A stretch of DNA of 64,000 nucleotides, taken from NCBI RefSeq assembly GCF_036231355.1, contig NZ_CP109496.1:7936001-8000000 (forward strand). The letters run 5' to 3'. Each line of letters opens with the position of its first letter. The first letter of the stretch is position 1. The notes beneath the pieces are model-generated. The model saw nothing but the letters and a program-made list of their open reading frames with translations. It was not told where the DNA came from and made no database searches. Below, one piece after another: positions 26,774 through 35,803 of this stretch. Made by a program: the position numbers and the translations under genes. Origin of the DNA: Streptomyces sp. NBC_01431. Its GTDB lineage: Bacteria > Actinomycetota > Actinomycetes > Streptomycetales > Streptomycetaceae.

Positions 26774-28071
26774 CACGGAACGACCCGATCCCCGGCATCG
26801 ATCTCGCCGACGCACGCCTGTACGCGACCACCGACACGGACGCGCTCTTCGCCGACCTGCGCAGGGAGCATCCGGTCTTCTGGCACGGACCGAAGAGCAC
26901 CGAGGGCTTCTGGTCGGTGACCCGTCACACGGACGCCGTACGCGTCTACCGCGACCCCGCGGCGTTCTCGGCGGAGCACGGCATGACCATCGACACCGTG
27001 CACGGGGGCCCGGACCCGGCAGCCGGACGGATGCTCGAAGTGACCGATCCGCCGCGCCACACCCGCCTCAGGAAGGTCATCGGCTCGCTCTTCACCGCGG
27101 GTGCGGTGGCCGCCCTTGAACCGGAGATAGGCCGGGTCGTGCGGCGGCTGCTGACCGAGGTGCGCGACGCCGACGAGCCGTTCGACTTCGTCGCGCGGGT
27201 CTCTTCCCGGATGCCCGCACGGATTGCCGGGGTGCTCCTCGGGCTGCCCGACGAAGACATGGACTGGATCGCGGAGAAGACCTCGCAGGTCTTCCTGTCG
27301 GGCTCCGTACCGCAGGTCCCCGGCGGCCCCAGCCCGCGCGCGGTCGCCGAGCAGGCCAACGCCGACCTGCTCGGCTACTTCGCCAAACTGATCCAACGCC
27401 GGCAGCAGTCGGGCCAGGGCGGCGGCCTGATCCGTCAGCTGCTGAGCGAATCGGTGAACGGCGAGAGCCTCACTCTCCCCGAGGTGATGGTCAACTCCCT
27501 CAACCTCGCCATCGCGGGCACCCAGACCACCCGCAACACGATGGCCGGTGCGCTCTCCGCACTGCTGCGGTTCCCGGCGAGCTACCAGGCGTTGCGCGAC
27601 GAACCGGAGCTGATCCCGTCCGCCGTGGAGGAGGCGGTCCGTTGGGCCACCCCGGTGCGCCACGTCGCCCGCACCACGATCCAGGACGTGGAGATCGGCG
27701 GCCGGCGTATACGCGCCGGGGAGCCGGTGGTGGTGTGGGCCTACTCCGCCAACCGGGACGAAGAGGTGTTCCGGATGCCGCACGTCTTCGACGTCCGCCG
27801 CCACCCCAACCCCCATCTCGGCTTTGCCCGGGGCACTCACAGCTGCCTCGGCGCGGCGCTGGCCAGGCTCCAACTCCGCGTCGCCATCCGTACGTTGACC
27901 GAGCTGTTCGCCGACGGTGAGCCGGCCGGGCCACCCGTGCGGACGCTGTCGAACTTCCTCGCTGCCTACCAGGAACTTCCGGTGCGACTGCGGGCCGCCG
28001 AGGGCTCGCCACCCGGCTGCCCGGCCACCGCGGAGAACACCGTCCCCTCCACGACTGGAGCCCAGCCATGA
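26770..28071 (+). CDS. Cytochrome P450
   Basis: A 433-residue soluble bacterial P450. The I-helix has LAIAGTQTTRN, the K-helix ExxR is EEAVRWATP, and the heme loop is FARGTHSCLGAALAR with Cys359 as iron ligand. It should hydroxylate or otherwise oxidise a pathway intermediate with electrons from ferredoxin partners, none of which is in the cluster. The GTG overlaps the kinase stop (GTGA) and follows GGAGGG. Substrate unknown. Confidence 0.95.
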   Translation: MTRNDPIPGIDLADARLYATTDTDALFADLRREHPVFWHGPKSTEGFWSVTRHTDAVRVYRDPAAFSAEHGMTIDTVHGGPDPAAGRMLEVTDPPRHTRLRKVIGSLFTAGAVAALEPEIGRVVRRLLTEVRDADEPFDFVARVSSRMPARIAGVLLGLPDEDMDWIAEKTSQVFLSGSVPQVPGGPSPRAVAEQANADLLGYFAKLIQRRQQSGQGGGLIRQLLSESVNGESLTLPEVMVNSLNLAIAGTQTTRNTMAGALSALLRFPASYQALRDEPELIPSAVEEAVRWATPVRHVARTTIQDVEIGGRRIRAGEPVVVWAYSANRDEEVFRMPHVFDVRRHPNPHLGFARGTHSCLGAALARLQLRVAIRTLTELFADGEPAGPPVRTLSNFLAAYQELPVRLRAAEGSPPGCPATAENTVPSTTGAQP

Positions 28072-28688
28072 GCAGTCCGGTGACCGTGTCCGCGCTGGCC
28101 CGCGCCAAGGGTCTCGACCCGCAGGTGCTGGCCGGTTACGCCGTGCACGACGTACCGCAGGGCGTGCGCATTCCGTACGCGTCGCCGGACGGCGTGCCCC
28201 GCCGTGCAAGGCTGCGCACGGCACTGCGGGGTGCCGACGGCTCCATCTGGGAGGACTCCGGTGCGCCGTTGGGCGCCTACTGGCACCCGAGCGTTCCCGC
28301 ACTGCTGCGCGGGCGTCCGAAGATGCTGCTGGTCGAGGGCGAGTCCGACTGCTGGACCGCCTGGTCCCAGGGGGTCGCTGCCCTCGGTGTCCCCGGCGGC
28401 GACGCCTGGGACACGATCGGCCCCGGCCATCTGGCGGGGGCGGCGGAGATCCACGTGGTGGTGGAGCCCGGGGACGATCCCAGGACGTACCCGCGGGGAG
28501 TCCACGCCTACGTCGCCGGGGTGGTGGAGCGGCTGCGGGCGATTGGCCACCGCGGTGAGATCCGGCGCCTGCAACCGCCCCAGGGCCTGGACGACATCAA
28601 TGCCCTCTACCGAGCGGACCCCGCCAGCTTCACCGCCCGGGTCGGGGCACTGATGGCCGGCAGCCGCCCGGCCGTGGAGAACGGGTGA
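28068..28688 (+). CDS. Toprim-domain protein, primase-like, in an unexpected setting
   Basis: A 206-residue protein with a toprim fold: MLLVEGESDCWTAWSQGVAALGVPGG carries the conserved Glu, and VVVEPGDDPRTYPRGV the Asp pair. This arrangement resembles the toprim part of plasmid or phage primases, without helicase or zinc domains. It starts in an ATGA overlap with the P450 gene and is followed within 5 bp by the aminotransferase gene, so it is part of the operon. I do not recognise a biosynthetic role; phosphoryl- or nucleotidyl-transfer chemistry on a metabolite is possible, as is carry-over from a mobile element. Confidence 0.7.
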   Translation: MSSPVTVSALARAKGLDPQVLAGYAVHDVPQGVRIPYASPDGVPRRARLRTALRGADGSIWEDSGAPLGAYWHPSVPALLRGRPKMLLVEGESDCWTAWSQGVAALGVPGGDAWDTIGPGHLAGAAEIHVVVEPGDDPRTYPRGVHAYVAGVVERLRAIGHRGEIRRLQPPQGLDDINALYRADPASFTARVGALMAGSRPAVENG

Positions 28689-28692
28689 TCAG

Positions 28693-29772
28693 GTGAGCAT
28701 GCGCATACCCCTGTCCTCGGTCGCCCTGACCGGGCTGGAGACCGCTTACGCCCACGACGCGCTGGCCTCCGGATGGATCTCCGGCACCGGCGCCTATCTG
28801 GAACGCTTCGAGGCCGCGCTCGCCGAACGCACCGGCCGGTCGCACGTCATCGCGGTCAACAGCGGTACCTCGGCGCTCCAACTGGCCCTGCTGGCCTTGG
28901 ACATCGGGCCGGGCGACGAGGTGATCGTGCCCGCCCTGACCTTCGTAGCACCCGCCGCCGCCGTGCGCGCGGTGGGAGCCCGCCCGGTGCTCTGCGACAT
29001 CCACCCGCGCACCTGGACCCTCGACCCGGACTCCGCGGCTCGCGCGATGACCGCACGGACCAAGGCGATCGTGGCGGTGGACCTCATGGGACACCCGGCG
29101 GACTTCGACGCGCTCGCCCGCCTGGGCGTCCCGGTCGTGGAGGACGCCGCGCAGGCGCACGGCGCCCGGTACCGGGGCCGACCGGTCGGCGCGGAGGGCA
29201 TCGCCTCGGTGTTCAGCTTCCACGCCAACAAGGCCGTCTCCACGGGGGAGGGCGGCTGTGTCGCGGTGGACGACGCCGGGCTGATGGAGCGGATGCGGCT
29301 GATCGCCAACCACGGGATGTCCACGGCCCGCCCCTATTGGCACGAGCTGGTCGGCCACAACTTCCGGATGACCAATCCGACCGCCGCCATCGGGCTCGGC
29401 CAGGTGGAGCGCTGGGACGAACTGGTCGCCGCCCGCCGACGCGTCGCCGACCAGTACACCGAGAAGCTGCGGGACACGCCACTGGGCCTGCGACCGGTGG
29501 CGCCCTGGGCCACCTGGGGCTGCTGGCTGTACTCGGTGACCACGCCGCGCCGTGCCGAACTCGTCGCGGCGCTGCGGGCCCGGGGGATCGACGCGCGCGG
29601 CATCTGGCCCGCGCTGACGTCGCTCGCGCTGTACCGGGAGGCCGGGCCGCCGTGCCCCGTGGCGGAGGAGGTCTCGGCCACGACGGCGTGGCTGCCCACC
29701 TTCGCCGACATGCCGGCGAAGGCCGTGCAGGACGTGGTGGACGCCGTGCGGGACGTGGTCGAAACGTGGTGA
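28693..29772 (+). CDS. DegT/DnrJ/EryC1-family PLP aminotransferase
   Basis: A 359-residue sugar-type aminotransferase: HVIAVNSGTSALQLALLAL binds PLP phosphate, VVEDAAQAHGARY carries the PLP-contacting Asp, and FSFHANKAVSTGEGG holds the Schiff-base Lys near residue 180. This family transaminates keto-sugars or ketocyclitols, for example scyllo-inosose. It sits in one operon with an epimerase, PfkB kinase, inositol-phosphate-synthase homologue and glycosyltransferase. The GTG at 28693 is used; an ATG two codons on is also possible. Confidence 0.92.
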   Translation: MSMRIPLSSVALTGLETAYAHDALASGWISGTGAYLERFEAALAERTGRSHVIAVNSGTSALQLALLALDIGPGDEVIVPALTFVAPAAAVRAVGARPVLCDIHPRTWTLDPDSAARAMTARTKAIVAVDLMGHPADFDALARLGVPVVEDAAQAHGARYRGRPVGAEGIASVFSFHANKAVSTGEGGCVAVDDAGLMERMRLIANHGMSTARPYWHELVGHNFRMTNPTAAIGLGQVERWDELVAARRRVADQYTEKLRDTPLGLRPVAPWATWGCWLYSVTTPRRAELVAALRARGIDARGIWPALTSLALYREAGPPCPVAEEVSATTAWLPTFADMPAKAVQDVVDAVRDVVETW

Positions 29773-29804
29773 GGGGACAACCGAACGATGGGGACAACGA
29801 ACGA

Positions 29805-31049
29805 ATGAAGCAGGATGTGCAGCTCAACTTCCACGCCAATGTGCGGGGGAAGGGGTCGTACGCGATCGTCGCCCGCGAGATGGTCGTGGCGCTGTGGCGC
29901 CTTGGCATCGACGTCGTCGTCGAACCGGACCTGGCCGGTGAGCGCTTCAAGGTCGACGTCGGCTCCGAGCGCGAGGACGCCGTTGCCGAGGTCCTCAGGC
30001 GCCCCCGGCGCGCCCCGGACCGCCAGGTCCACATCCGGTCGCTGAGCCGCCCCAACGAACGGGAACTCGCGGCGCTCTCCGGTGCCGGGGGAACGGCGGC
30101 GCCGACGGTGCCCGGCGCGCTGAACGTGTGCCTGTACGCCATCGACGGCACTCGCCCCGACCCGTACGCCCAGTACGGTCCCGAGCAGCCCTGGGACCTG
30201 CTGGGCATGCCGTCCACCCACTCGGCGCGGGCACTGCTGACCGACGGCGTCGACCCGCACCGGGTCGGCGTGGTTCCCCAGGGCGTCGACACCCGGGTCT
30301 TCCACCCGGACGTCACGCCTCTGGACCTGCCGGCCACCCGTTCGTTCCGCTTCCTGCTCAACTCGACTCCATGGATCGACAGGAAGAACATCAAGGCGGC
30401 CTTCGAGGCCTACTTCACCACCTTCGACGGCACCGACGACGTCTCGCTGGTGGTGCACTGCCCGGTCAAGGAGTCCAAGGCTGTCCACGCGGACGGCACC
30501 ATCGAGACCACCCCCGTCCACGAGGGCATCCGGGACATCGGGCTTCAGGTCCAGCGGGAGACGGGCAGCGACGCCCACGTCCACTACCTCTTCGAGGACC
30601 TTTCCCTGGCAGACGTCGCCCGGCTCAACCGGGCCTGCCACTGCCTCGTGCATCCGCACCGGGCCGAGGCTTTCTGCCTGACCATCGCCGAGGCGATGGC
30701 CTGCGGCCTGCCCACGATCGTCACGCCCTGGGGCGGCAACACCGACTACTGTTCCCCCGAGACCAACCTGCTCATCCCCTTCTCGCTGGTCCACAGCGTC
30801 CGGGCCAGCGAGCTGAGCTGGGCCGAGCCGGAGCGGTCGCCCATCGAGTGGGCCGAGCCACGTGTGGACGGCATCCGGAGGTGGATGCGGTGGGCCGTCG
30901 AGCACCAGGACGAGGCTGCCGCGATGGGACTGCGGGCCGCCCAGCACATCCAGCGTGACTGGTCCTGGGAAAAGGCCTGTTGGCGGCTGATCGACATCCT
31001 GCGAGACCGCTTCGGCGTCACCGTCGCTCGCTTCCCCGGGAAGGGGTGA
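29805..31049 (+). CDS. GT4-type glycosyltransferase
   Basis: A 414-residue GT-B enzyme. The C-terminal half has the retaining GT4 signature: CHCLVHPHRAEAFCLTIAEAM, then ACGLPTIVTPWGGNTDYC, with the E-x7-E pattern that binds the nucleotide-sugar donor. The N-terminal half includes NFHANVRGKGSYAIVARE and VVPQGVDTRVFHPDV. The ATG at 29805 lacks a strong ribosome binding site; a GTG overlapping the aminotransferase stop (29769) is an alternative. It probably attaches a sugar or aminosugar, or joins one to a cyclitol. Confidence 0.88.
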   Translation: MKQDVQLNFHANVRGKGSYAIVAREMVVALWRLGIDVVVEPDLAGERFKVDVGSEREDAVAEVLRRPRRAPDRQVHIRSLSRPNERELAALSGAGGTAAPTVPGALNVCLYAIDGTRPDPYAQYGPEQPWDLLGMPSTHSARALLTDGVDPHRVGVVPQGVDTRVFHPDVTPLDLPATRSFRFLLNSTPWIDRKNIKAAFEAYFTTFDGTDDVSLVVHCPVKESKAVHADGTIETTPVHEGIRDIGLQVQRETGSDAHVHYLFEDLSLADVARLNRACHCLVHPHRAEAFCLTIAEAMACGLPTIVTPWGGNTDYCSPETNLLIPFSLVHSVRASELSWAEPERSPIEWAEPRVDGIRRWMRWAVEHQDEAAAMGLRAAQHIQRDWSWEKACWRLIDILRDRFGVTVARFPGKG

Positions 31050-31053
31050 TCCC

Positions 31054-31371
31054 ATGACCGACTCCGCTTCGCCCGTGCCCGCGTGGTTCGCGCGGTTCGG
31101 GCAGATCGTCAAGGACACCTGCCCGGATCCGCAGGCCGGCGAGGAGCCCGATCTCGCGCTGCCGATGGCCGACCTGGGCATCGACTCGCTCGGGATCGTG
31201 AATCTCGTGGTGGTCATCGAGGACGAGTACGGCCTCATGTTCCCGCAGGACCTGCTGGTGCCCGAGGTCTTCGCCACGCCCCTGACGCTCTGGGACGCCC
31301 TGCGCGAGCACCTGCTCGGCCTGGACGCGACGGTCCCGGTATCGCAACCGTCCGCCCGCCCGGCGAGTTGA
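31054..31371 (+). CDS. Free-standing acyl/peptidyl carrier protein
   Basis: A 105-residue protein with the carrier four-helix pattern: LALPMADLGIDSLGIVNLVVVIEDEYGLMFP, with Ser of the DSL motif as phosphopantetheine site near residue 46. It lies 4 bp after the glycosyltransferase gene with AAGGGG upstream. Its partner is open; the SerRS-like ligase of the same cluster belongs to a family that charges such small carriers, and the free condensation protein could use it as donor or acceptor. Confidence 0.88.
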   Translation: MTDSASPVPAWFARFGQIVKDTCPDPQAGEEPDLALPMADLGIDSLGIVNLVVVIEDEYGLMFPQDLLVPEVFATPLTLWDALREHLLGLDATVPVSQPSARPAS

Positions 31372-31391
31372 CAGGAAAGGTGGTTCATCCA

Positions 31392-33695
31392 GTGCTGGAA
31401 CACGGAGCTCGCATCCTGGGACGGGCAAGGAGGATCTGGCCGTTTCGGTCCGGCCGACGTCGTGAGGCACGGCTGCGCATGCCGTTCGTACCGCAGCAGG
31501 AGATCAGCGACTGCGCGGCGGCCTGCCTGGCGATGGTCTTCGCCTTCCGGAGGGTCAGCGCAGACTTCGACCGGCTGCGGACGCTCCTCGCGCCGACCCG
31601 GGGCGCGGTATCGGCACGGCGCATCGCCGAGGTGGTCCGCGCCCACGGCCTGACCGCCAAGGGGGTCCGAGCCCCCTTGAAGGGGCTCGGCGAACTGCCG
31701 CCCGGCAGCGTGCTGTTCTGGAACCGTACCCACTTCGTGGTGCTGCGCCGGCTCACCCGCCGCTATCTGGTGGTCATGGACCCGGCGGTGGGGCCGCGGC
31801 ACGTCCCGCTGGACACAGCCGCCCGGCTGTACTCGGGGATCGCCATCAAGGTCGAGCCGGGTGAGGGCGCCACAGCGGCGGCCGCCGGCTTCGCCGCGCC
31901 CGCGAAGCGCCGGCCGTGGCGGCACATCCGGCTGTTCCTCAACGGCGGCCGGCTGGCGTCCGCGATCCTCGCGATCTCCGCCGTGCTGGTGGCGGCGACC
32001 CTGGCACTGCCGCTGGTCACGGACTGGCTGGTGTCCTCGGTCCTGCCCCGCCAGGAGTTCGGTGACGCCTACGTCCTGGGCATCGGATGCCTGGTGATGG
32101 TCGCCACGGTGCTGGCGCTCCAGGTCGCCCGGGGACTCGGAGTGGTCCGGATGGAGGCGCGGATGGACGAGCACGCCACCCTGACACTTCTGGACCGGGT
32201 GCTGGCACAGCCGTACCACTACTTCACGCGCCGCTCCATCGGCGACATCAACATGCGGGTACGCAGCACCGAGTACCTGCGACAGCTGATGTCGGCGACC
32301 ACCTTCACCAGCATCTTCGACGGTGCCCTGGTCGTCATCGACCTGGTGATCGCCTTCTGGTTCGACCCCGTGGCCGGCGCTGTGCTGCTGGCCCTGGCCT
32401 TCGTCGCGGCCGCCGTGCTTCTGACGGGCTTCGCCTACCAGAAGCGCCGTGCGGGAGAACTGATCGAAAGTCAAGCCCGCAGTCAGGCCGAGCTGACGGA
32501 GATCCTCAGCGGCGTGAAGACGATCAAGAGCGGCGGTCTTGAGACGCACGTCCGTGAGCGTTGGCGCACCAGTCTGCGCCAGGAGATAGACAGCCGGGTC
32601 CGCCAGCGCACGGTGAACGCGCTGACCACCTCGGCGGCGGGTGCGCTCGCCTTCGGCGGGCCGCTGGTCATGCTCTACGTGTGCACACTGCGTTACCTGG
32701 ACGGGGCGCTGGAGCTGGGCCGGATGCTGGCCGTGGTGTCCCTGTCCTCCATGGTGTTCGCGCTGTTGGGTTCCTTCATCACGTCCTTCCTGGGACTCGC
32801 TTGGGTGGACCGGGCACTGCGCAGGGTCGACGACGTGATGCGCGCGGTGCCCGAACAGGCCGAGCCGCGGCCCGAGTTCGCCGGCGGCATCGAGAGCGTC
32901 GGGCTGCGCGGTGTGACCTTCCGCTACGACAGCGGGGAGCGGCCGGTGCTGGCGGGAGTCGAGCTGCGCATCGACGCCGGTGAGACGGTCGGGATCGCCG
33001 GGCCCTCGGGCTCGGGCAAGTCGACCCTGGCGATGGTGCTCGGCTTGCTGCACGCGCCGGACGAGGGACAGGTCGTCATCAACGGAGCCGACGCGGCCCA
33101 GTGGGACCTGACGTCCCTGCGGCGCTGCTTGGGCATCGTGACCCAGGAGGCGACGCTGTTCGCGGGCACCATCCGCGAGAACATCCTCATCGGCAGCACC
33201 GGCGTCGGGGAGGAGGAGATGCGCGAGGCGGCGAGGACGGCCGAGATCGACGAGGAGATCATGTCGTTGCCGCTCAAGTACGACACGGTTCTGCCGTTCA
33301 ACGGTGCGACCCTGTCCGGTGGCCAGCGCCAGCGGATCGCCATCGCCCGTGCGGTCGTCCGCCGGCCGGGGCTGGTGATTCTCGACGAGGCCACCAACGC
33401 GGTGGACCACGCGTGCGAGCGTCGCATCATCGAGAACCTCAGGGCGTGGGGCGGTGCGCAGATCTTCATCACGCACCGTCGCGAGATGCTGACGCTCGCA
33501 GACCGGGTGCTCACCGTGAGGTCCGGCGGTGTCGTCGAGACCGGTGCCGACGCGGAGCACCTCGTGGCGTCCGGGCGGGTGGCCGACGGGCACCGGGTGG
33601 TGGACCCGGTGCCCGATCGGTCCGGGGAGGTGGCCGTGTTCCCCGGGGTGTCAGCAGTGCCCGACGACGGCCGCCATCAGCGCGGCGACGTCTGA
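31392..33695 (+). CDS. C39 peptidase-ABC exporter (double-glycine leader protease)
   Basis: A 767-residue fusion. Residues ~30-165 form a C39 Cys protease: QQEISDCAAACLAMVF has the catalytic Cys near 41, and RTHFVVLRRL with MDPAVG supply His and Asp. A six-helix transmembrane domain follows, then an ATPase with GPSGSGKST (~536), LSGGQRQRIAIARA (~641) and LVILDEATNAVD. Such proteins cut leaders after GG and export the core peptide; the cluster encodes a matching GG-leader peptide at 43513-43620. A GTG at 31380 is an alternative start. The 3' end overlaps by 45 bp the convergent HPr-kinase-like gene. Confidence 0.93.
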   Translation: MLEHGARILGRARRIWPFRSGRRREARLRMPFVPQQEISDCAAACLAMVFAFRRVSADFDRLRTLLAPTRGAVSARRIAEVVRAHGLTAKGVRAPLKGLGELPPGSVLFWNRTHFVVLRRLTRRYLVVMDPAVGPRHVPLDTAARLYSGIAIKVEPGEGATAAAAGFAAPAKRRPWRHIRLFLNGGRLASAILAISAVLVAATLALPLVTDWLVSSVLPRQEFGDAYVLGIGCLVMVATVLALQVARGLGVVRMEARMDEHATLTLLDRVLAQPYHYFTRRSIGDINMRVRSTEYLRQLMSATTFTSIFDGALVVIDLVIAFWFDPVAGAVLLALAFVAAAVLLTGFAYQKRRAGELIESQARSQAELTEILSGVKTIKSGGLETHVRERWRTSLRQEIDSRVRQRTVNALTTSAAGALAFGGPLVMLYVCTLRYLDGALELGRMLAVVSLSSMVFALLGSFITSFLGLAWVDRALRRVDDVMRAVPEQAEPRPEFAGGIESVGLRGVTFRYDSGERPVLAGVELRIDAGETVGIAGPSGSGKSTLAMVLGLLHAPDEGQVVINGADAAQWDLTSLRRCLGIVTQEATLFAGTIRENILIGSTGVGEEEMREAARTAEIDEEIMSLPLKYDTVLPFNGATLSGGQRQRIAIARAVVRRPGLVILDEATNAVDHACERRIIENLRAWGGAQIFITHRREMLTLADRVLTVRSGGVVETGADAEHLVASGRVADGHRVVDPVPDRSGEVAVFPGVSAVPDDGRHQRGDV

Positions 33696-34691
33696 GACGC
33701 CGGACAGATGCCAGTCGACCCGCAGGGCGGGAACCGAGCCGCACAGCTTGTCCAGCTGCTCGGACTCGCTGTCGAGATAGTCACTGAACCGGTGCAGGGA
33801 GCCGCCGACCATGTCCCAGACGTCGTACTTCATGCCGTACGTGTTCAACGGCCAGGCGAAGTGGTCGACGAGCGCTCGGGCCTCGCGCGGGGTGACCGGC
33901 TCGACGGACCGGTCACCCCGCCCCGAGTGGTCCAGGATCACGATGGCGTCCGGCGCGCCCGCCGAGGGGGCGAGCCGGAACCCGGCGTCGACCGGGTCGA
34001 TCACGGATTCCCGGCCCTCGAAGTGCGGGGAGGTCTCGGCTCGCGCGAACAGCCAGTCGTATGCCGGGTCGGGCCGCACACGTATCGAACTGGTCACGCC
34101 GATGGTCGAGTCGGGCGCCAGCAGGACGTGGGTGTTGGACACGAACGTCGCCCCGGCCCCGCTGGCGAGCAGCGACAGGAAGGTCTTGCCGCCGCCGCCC
34201 CGGCCGACGACGAGCAGGGTCCGGTCCTCGGCCACGATGGCGCCGGCCTTGAGATGGAGCCGGCCGGAACGGTGGGCGTGCCGGGTCAGCGCCACCTTGA
34301 CGAAGTAGGACCAGAAGACCTTGCTCGGGTCGCCGCCGATCACATAGGTGGCGTCCTCGGTGACGAACAGAAGGGCCGGAGCGCCGTGATGGTGCGTCAG
34401 ATAGAAGCCGTCGCGGAAGCGTTCGGCTCGGAAGCCGCGGTCCGCGTGGCGGGTGACCTCGCCGAGGACCGGCTCGGCGAGGTCTTCGGGCCGCATCCAG
34501 AAATAGTGGTGGCGCCGGGTGGCCGTGGCCCAGGGCGCGGCGGCGCGGACGGTGCGGGAGAAGTAGCGGTTGGCCGGGAACGGCGACACGGTGGCGTGCA
34601 CCGCGAGGTCCAGGTCGCCCATGAGGATGTGTTCGCGGGTGGTGTAGTCGACCTGCGTACGCAGGTGTTCCAGCAGCTCGTAACGATGCAA
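33651..34691 (-). CDS. HPr-kinase-like ATP-binding protein
   Basis: A 346-residue protein whose central part is an HPr kinase/phosphorylase-like fold: LHLKAGAIVAEDRTLLVVGRGGGGKTFLSLL, with the P-loop at ~residues 162-170, followed by FVSNTHVLLAPD. Homologues in ribosomal-peptide clusters phosphorylate a Ser of the precursor in some lasso systems. Start is the TTG at 34691 with AGGAGG eight bases upstream. It is the second gene of a minus-strand pair that splits the two plus-strand blocks. Here the substrate may be the precursor peptide (which has one Thr but no Ser in the core), a carrier protein or a small molecule. Confidence 0.75.
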   Translation of the reverse strand: MHRYELLEHLRTQVDYTTREHILMGDLDLAVHATVSPFPANRYFSRTVRAAAPWATATRRHHYFWMRPEDLAEPVLGEVTRHADRGFRAERFRDGFYLTHHHGAPALLFVTEDATYVIGGDPSKVFWSYFVKVALTRHAHRSGRLHLKAGAIVAEDRTLLVVGRGGGGKTFLSLLASGAGATFVSNTHVLLAPDSTIGVTSSIRVRPDPAYDWLFARAETSPHFEGRESVIDPVDAGFRLAPSAGAPDAIVILDHSGRGDRSVEPVTPREARALVDHFAWPLNTYGMKYDVWDMVGGSLHRFSDYLDSESEQLDKLCGSVPALRVDWHLSGVSDVAALMAAVVGHC

Positions 34692-34694
34692 GGG

Positions 34695-35609
34695 TCAGTC
34701 CTCCTTGGGCGGGGCGAGATGATGCGACCAGGCAGTCGCATCGGTGTCCGGGATGGCGGCCCGGTAGCCGGCGAAGTGGGTCCGGGCCGTGTGGGCCGCC
34801 ACGACGAGGCGGTCCCAGGAGCCGACGTGGCGGGCGGTGAGGACCTCGGCGAGCACTCGCTGAGCGGCGCGGGCCAGCCGGGCCGGGTCGGTGGGCAGCC
34901 CGAGCGAGAGCCGCGCGGTGTCGAGGTCGAGCTCGTGGTGCCCGGTCTCGTCCCGAAGCTCCTTGAGCCGGGACAGCACGGCGGCGCGCTCCTCCTCCGG
35001 GGGGCGTGGATCGGCGGTCAGTTGCCGGATTCCGTGGCCGTCGAGGAACACCGCCAAGTCCCTGACCACGTCGATGGGTTCGTCGGGGGAGTGGACCAGA
35101 GTGAGCACGGAGGCGCGGGCCGCGGACAGGACGTGGCGCAGCTGATCAGGAGTGCGGCGGTCCGGGTCGCTGGGCCCCTTGCGCGCCCGAAGGTCCAGGC
35201 ACACGGGTTCGGCTGTCGGCCGGGTGGCGCGCAGGAGGATCAGCAGGCCCGGCCTGTCCACCAGCACCCGGTCCATCATCGTGATGCGGTCGCGCGTGGC
35301 GATGTTCAACTGGTAGCGCCACACCTCCCGCACCAGGTGGCGGTCGAACCGCACCTCCGCGTGTCCGACAGGCGTGAGGCCCCACTGCCGGAGCAGGTCG
35401 AGCAGCAGCTCGCCCCGGCCGGCGGCGATGGCGTCGGGGCGCAGCACCAGCGGGACGTGCCGCCAGGTGAACCGCCGCACCTCGCCAGGCGTACCGAATA
35501 TGCCGACAAGTTCTTCCCAGGCATCCCGGAAATAAGGGTCGACCGCATATCGGGAGGTCTTTTCGGATGAGGTGGTGAGACCGTCGATGATTGATGTCGT
35601 CCGGATCAT
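34695..35609 (-). CDS. Protein with NDP-kinase-like domain
   Basis: A 304-residue protein. Residues ~45-190 follow the nucleoside-diphosphate kinase pattern: PLVLRPDAIAAGRGELLLDLL matches the KPD start, KGPSDPDRRTPDQLRHVL matches the G(P/A)T(D/N)P…APGTIR block, and LTLVHSPDEPIDVVRDLAVFL matches the NxVHGSDSxExAxREIxxFF block with the phospho-acceptor His near 173. The rest (helical, E/R-rich) is extra. ATG at 35609 is chosen; a GTG six codons upstream would add a TTA codon at position 2. It is followed after 3 bp by the HPr-kinase-like gene, so the two may work together in phosphoryl transfer. Confidence 0.6.
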   Translation of the reverse strand: MIRTTSIIDGLTTSSEKTSRYAVDPYFRDAWEELVGIFGTPGEVRRFTWRHVPLVLRPDAIAAGRGELLLDLLRQWGLTPVGHAEVRFDRHLVREVWRYQLNIATRDRITMMDRVLVDRPGLLILLRATRPTAEPVCLDLRARKGPSDPDRRTPDQLRHVLSAARASVLTLVHSPDEPIDVVRDLAVFLDGHGIRQLTADPRPPEEERAAVLSRLKELRDETGHHELDLDTARLSLGLPTDPARLARAAQRVLAEVLTARHVGSWDRLVVAAHTARTHFAGYRAAIPDTDATAWSHHLAPPKED

Positions 35610-35735
35610 GTCTGAGGACACTAACACGGTTGGGTGAATGGTCCAGAGGGTGTATCCAGTATGTCCTGGAGATTCCTTGATTTCGTTTCCGGCCGGGGCG
35701 GGCGGTGTGAGTGTGCTCTGTTTCTACCATCGGCA

Positions 35736-35764
35736 TTGACCCCCGATCTTCGTGTTGCTACGGT
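35736..35764 (+). promoter_or_regulatory. Promoter of the block C operon
   Basis: TTGACC at 35736-35741 and TACGGT at 35759-35764 with exactly 17 bp between them, about 40 bp upstream of the GTG of the AurF-like gene. Good match to the housekeeping sigma consensus in streptomycetes. The divergent minus-strand pair starts on the other side of this 194-bp region. Confidence 0.6.
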
Positions 35765-35803
35765 TGCCGAACCGCGGGTCGCGCGTCAATGAGGAGATAA
35801 TAC

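Noticed and set aside
29334..33593. Very long minus-strand open frame opposite glycosyltransferase and exporter genes
   Set aside because: Same reason: shadow of clear genes, low-complexity translation, no ribosome binding site.
35609..35627. GTG start at 35627 giving a TTA codon 2 in the NDK-like gene
   Set aside because: No ribosome binding site distinguishes it from the ATG at 35609, so bldA control of this gene is not claimed.
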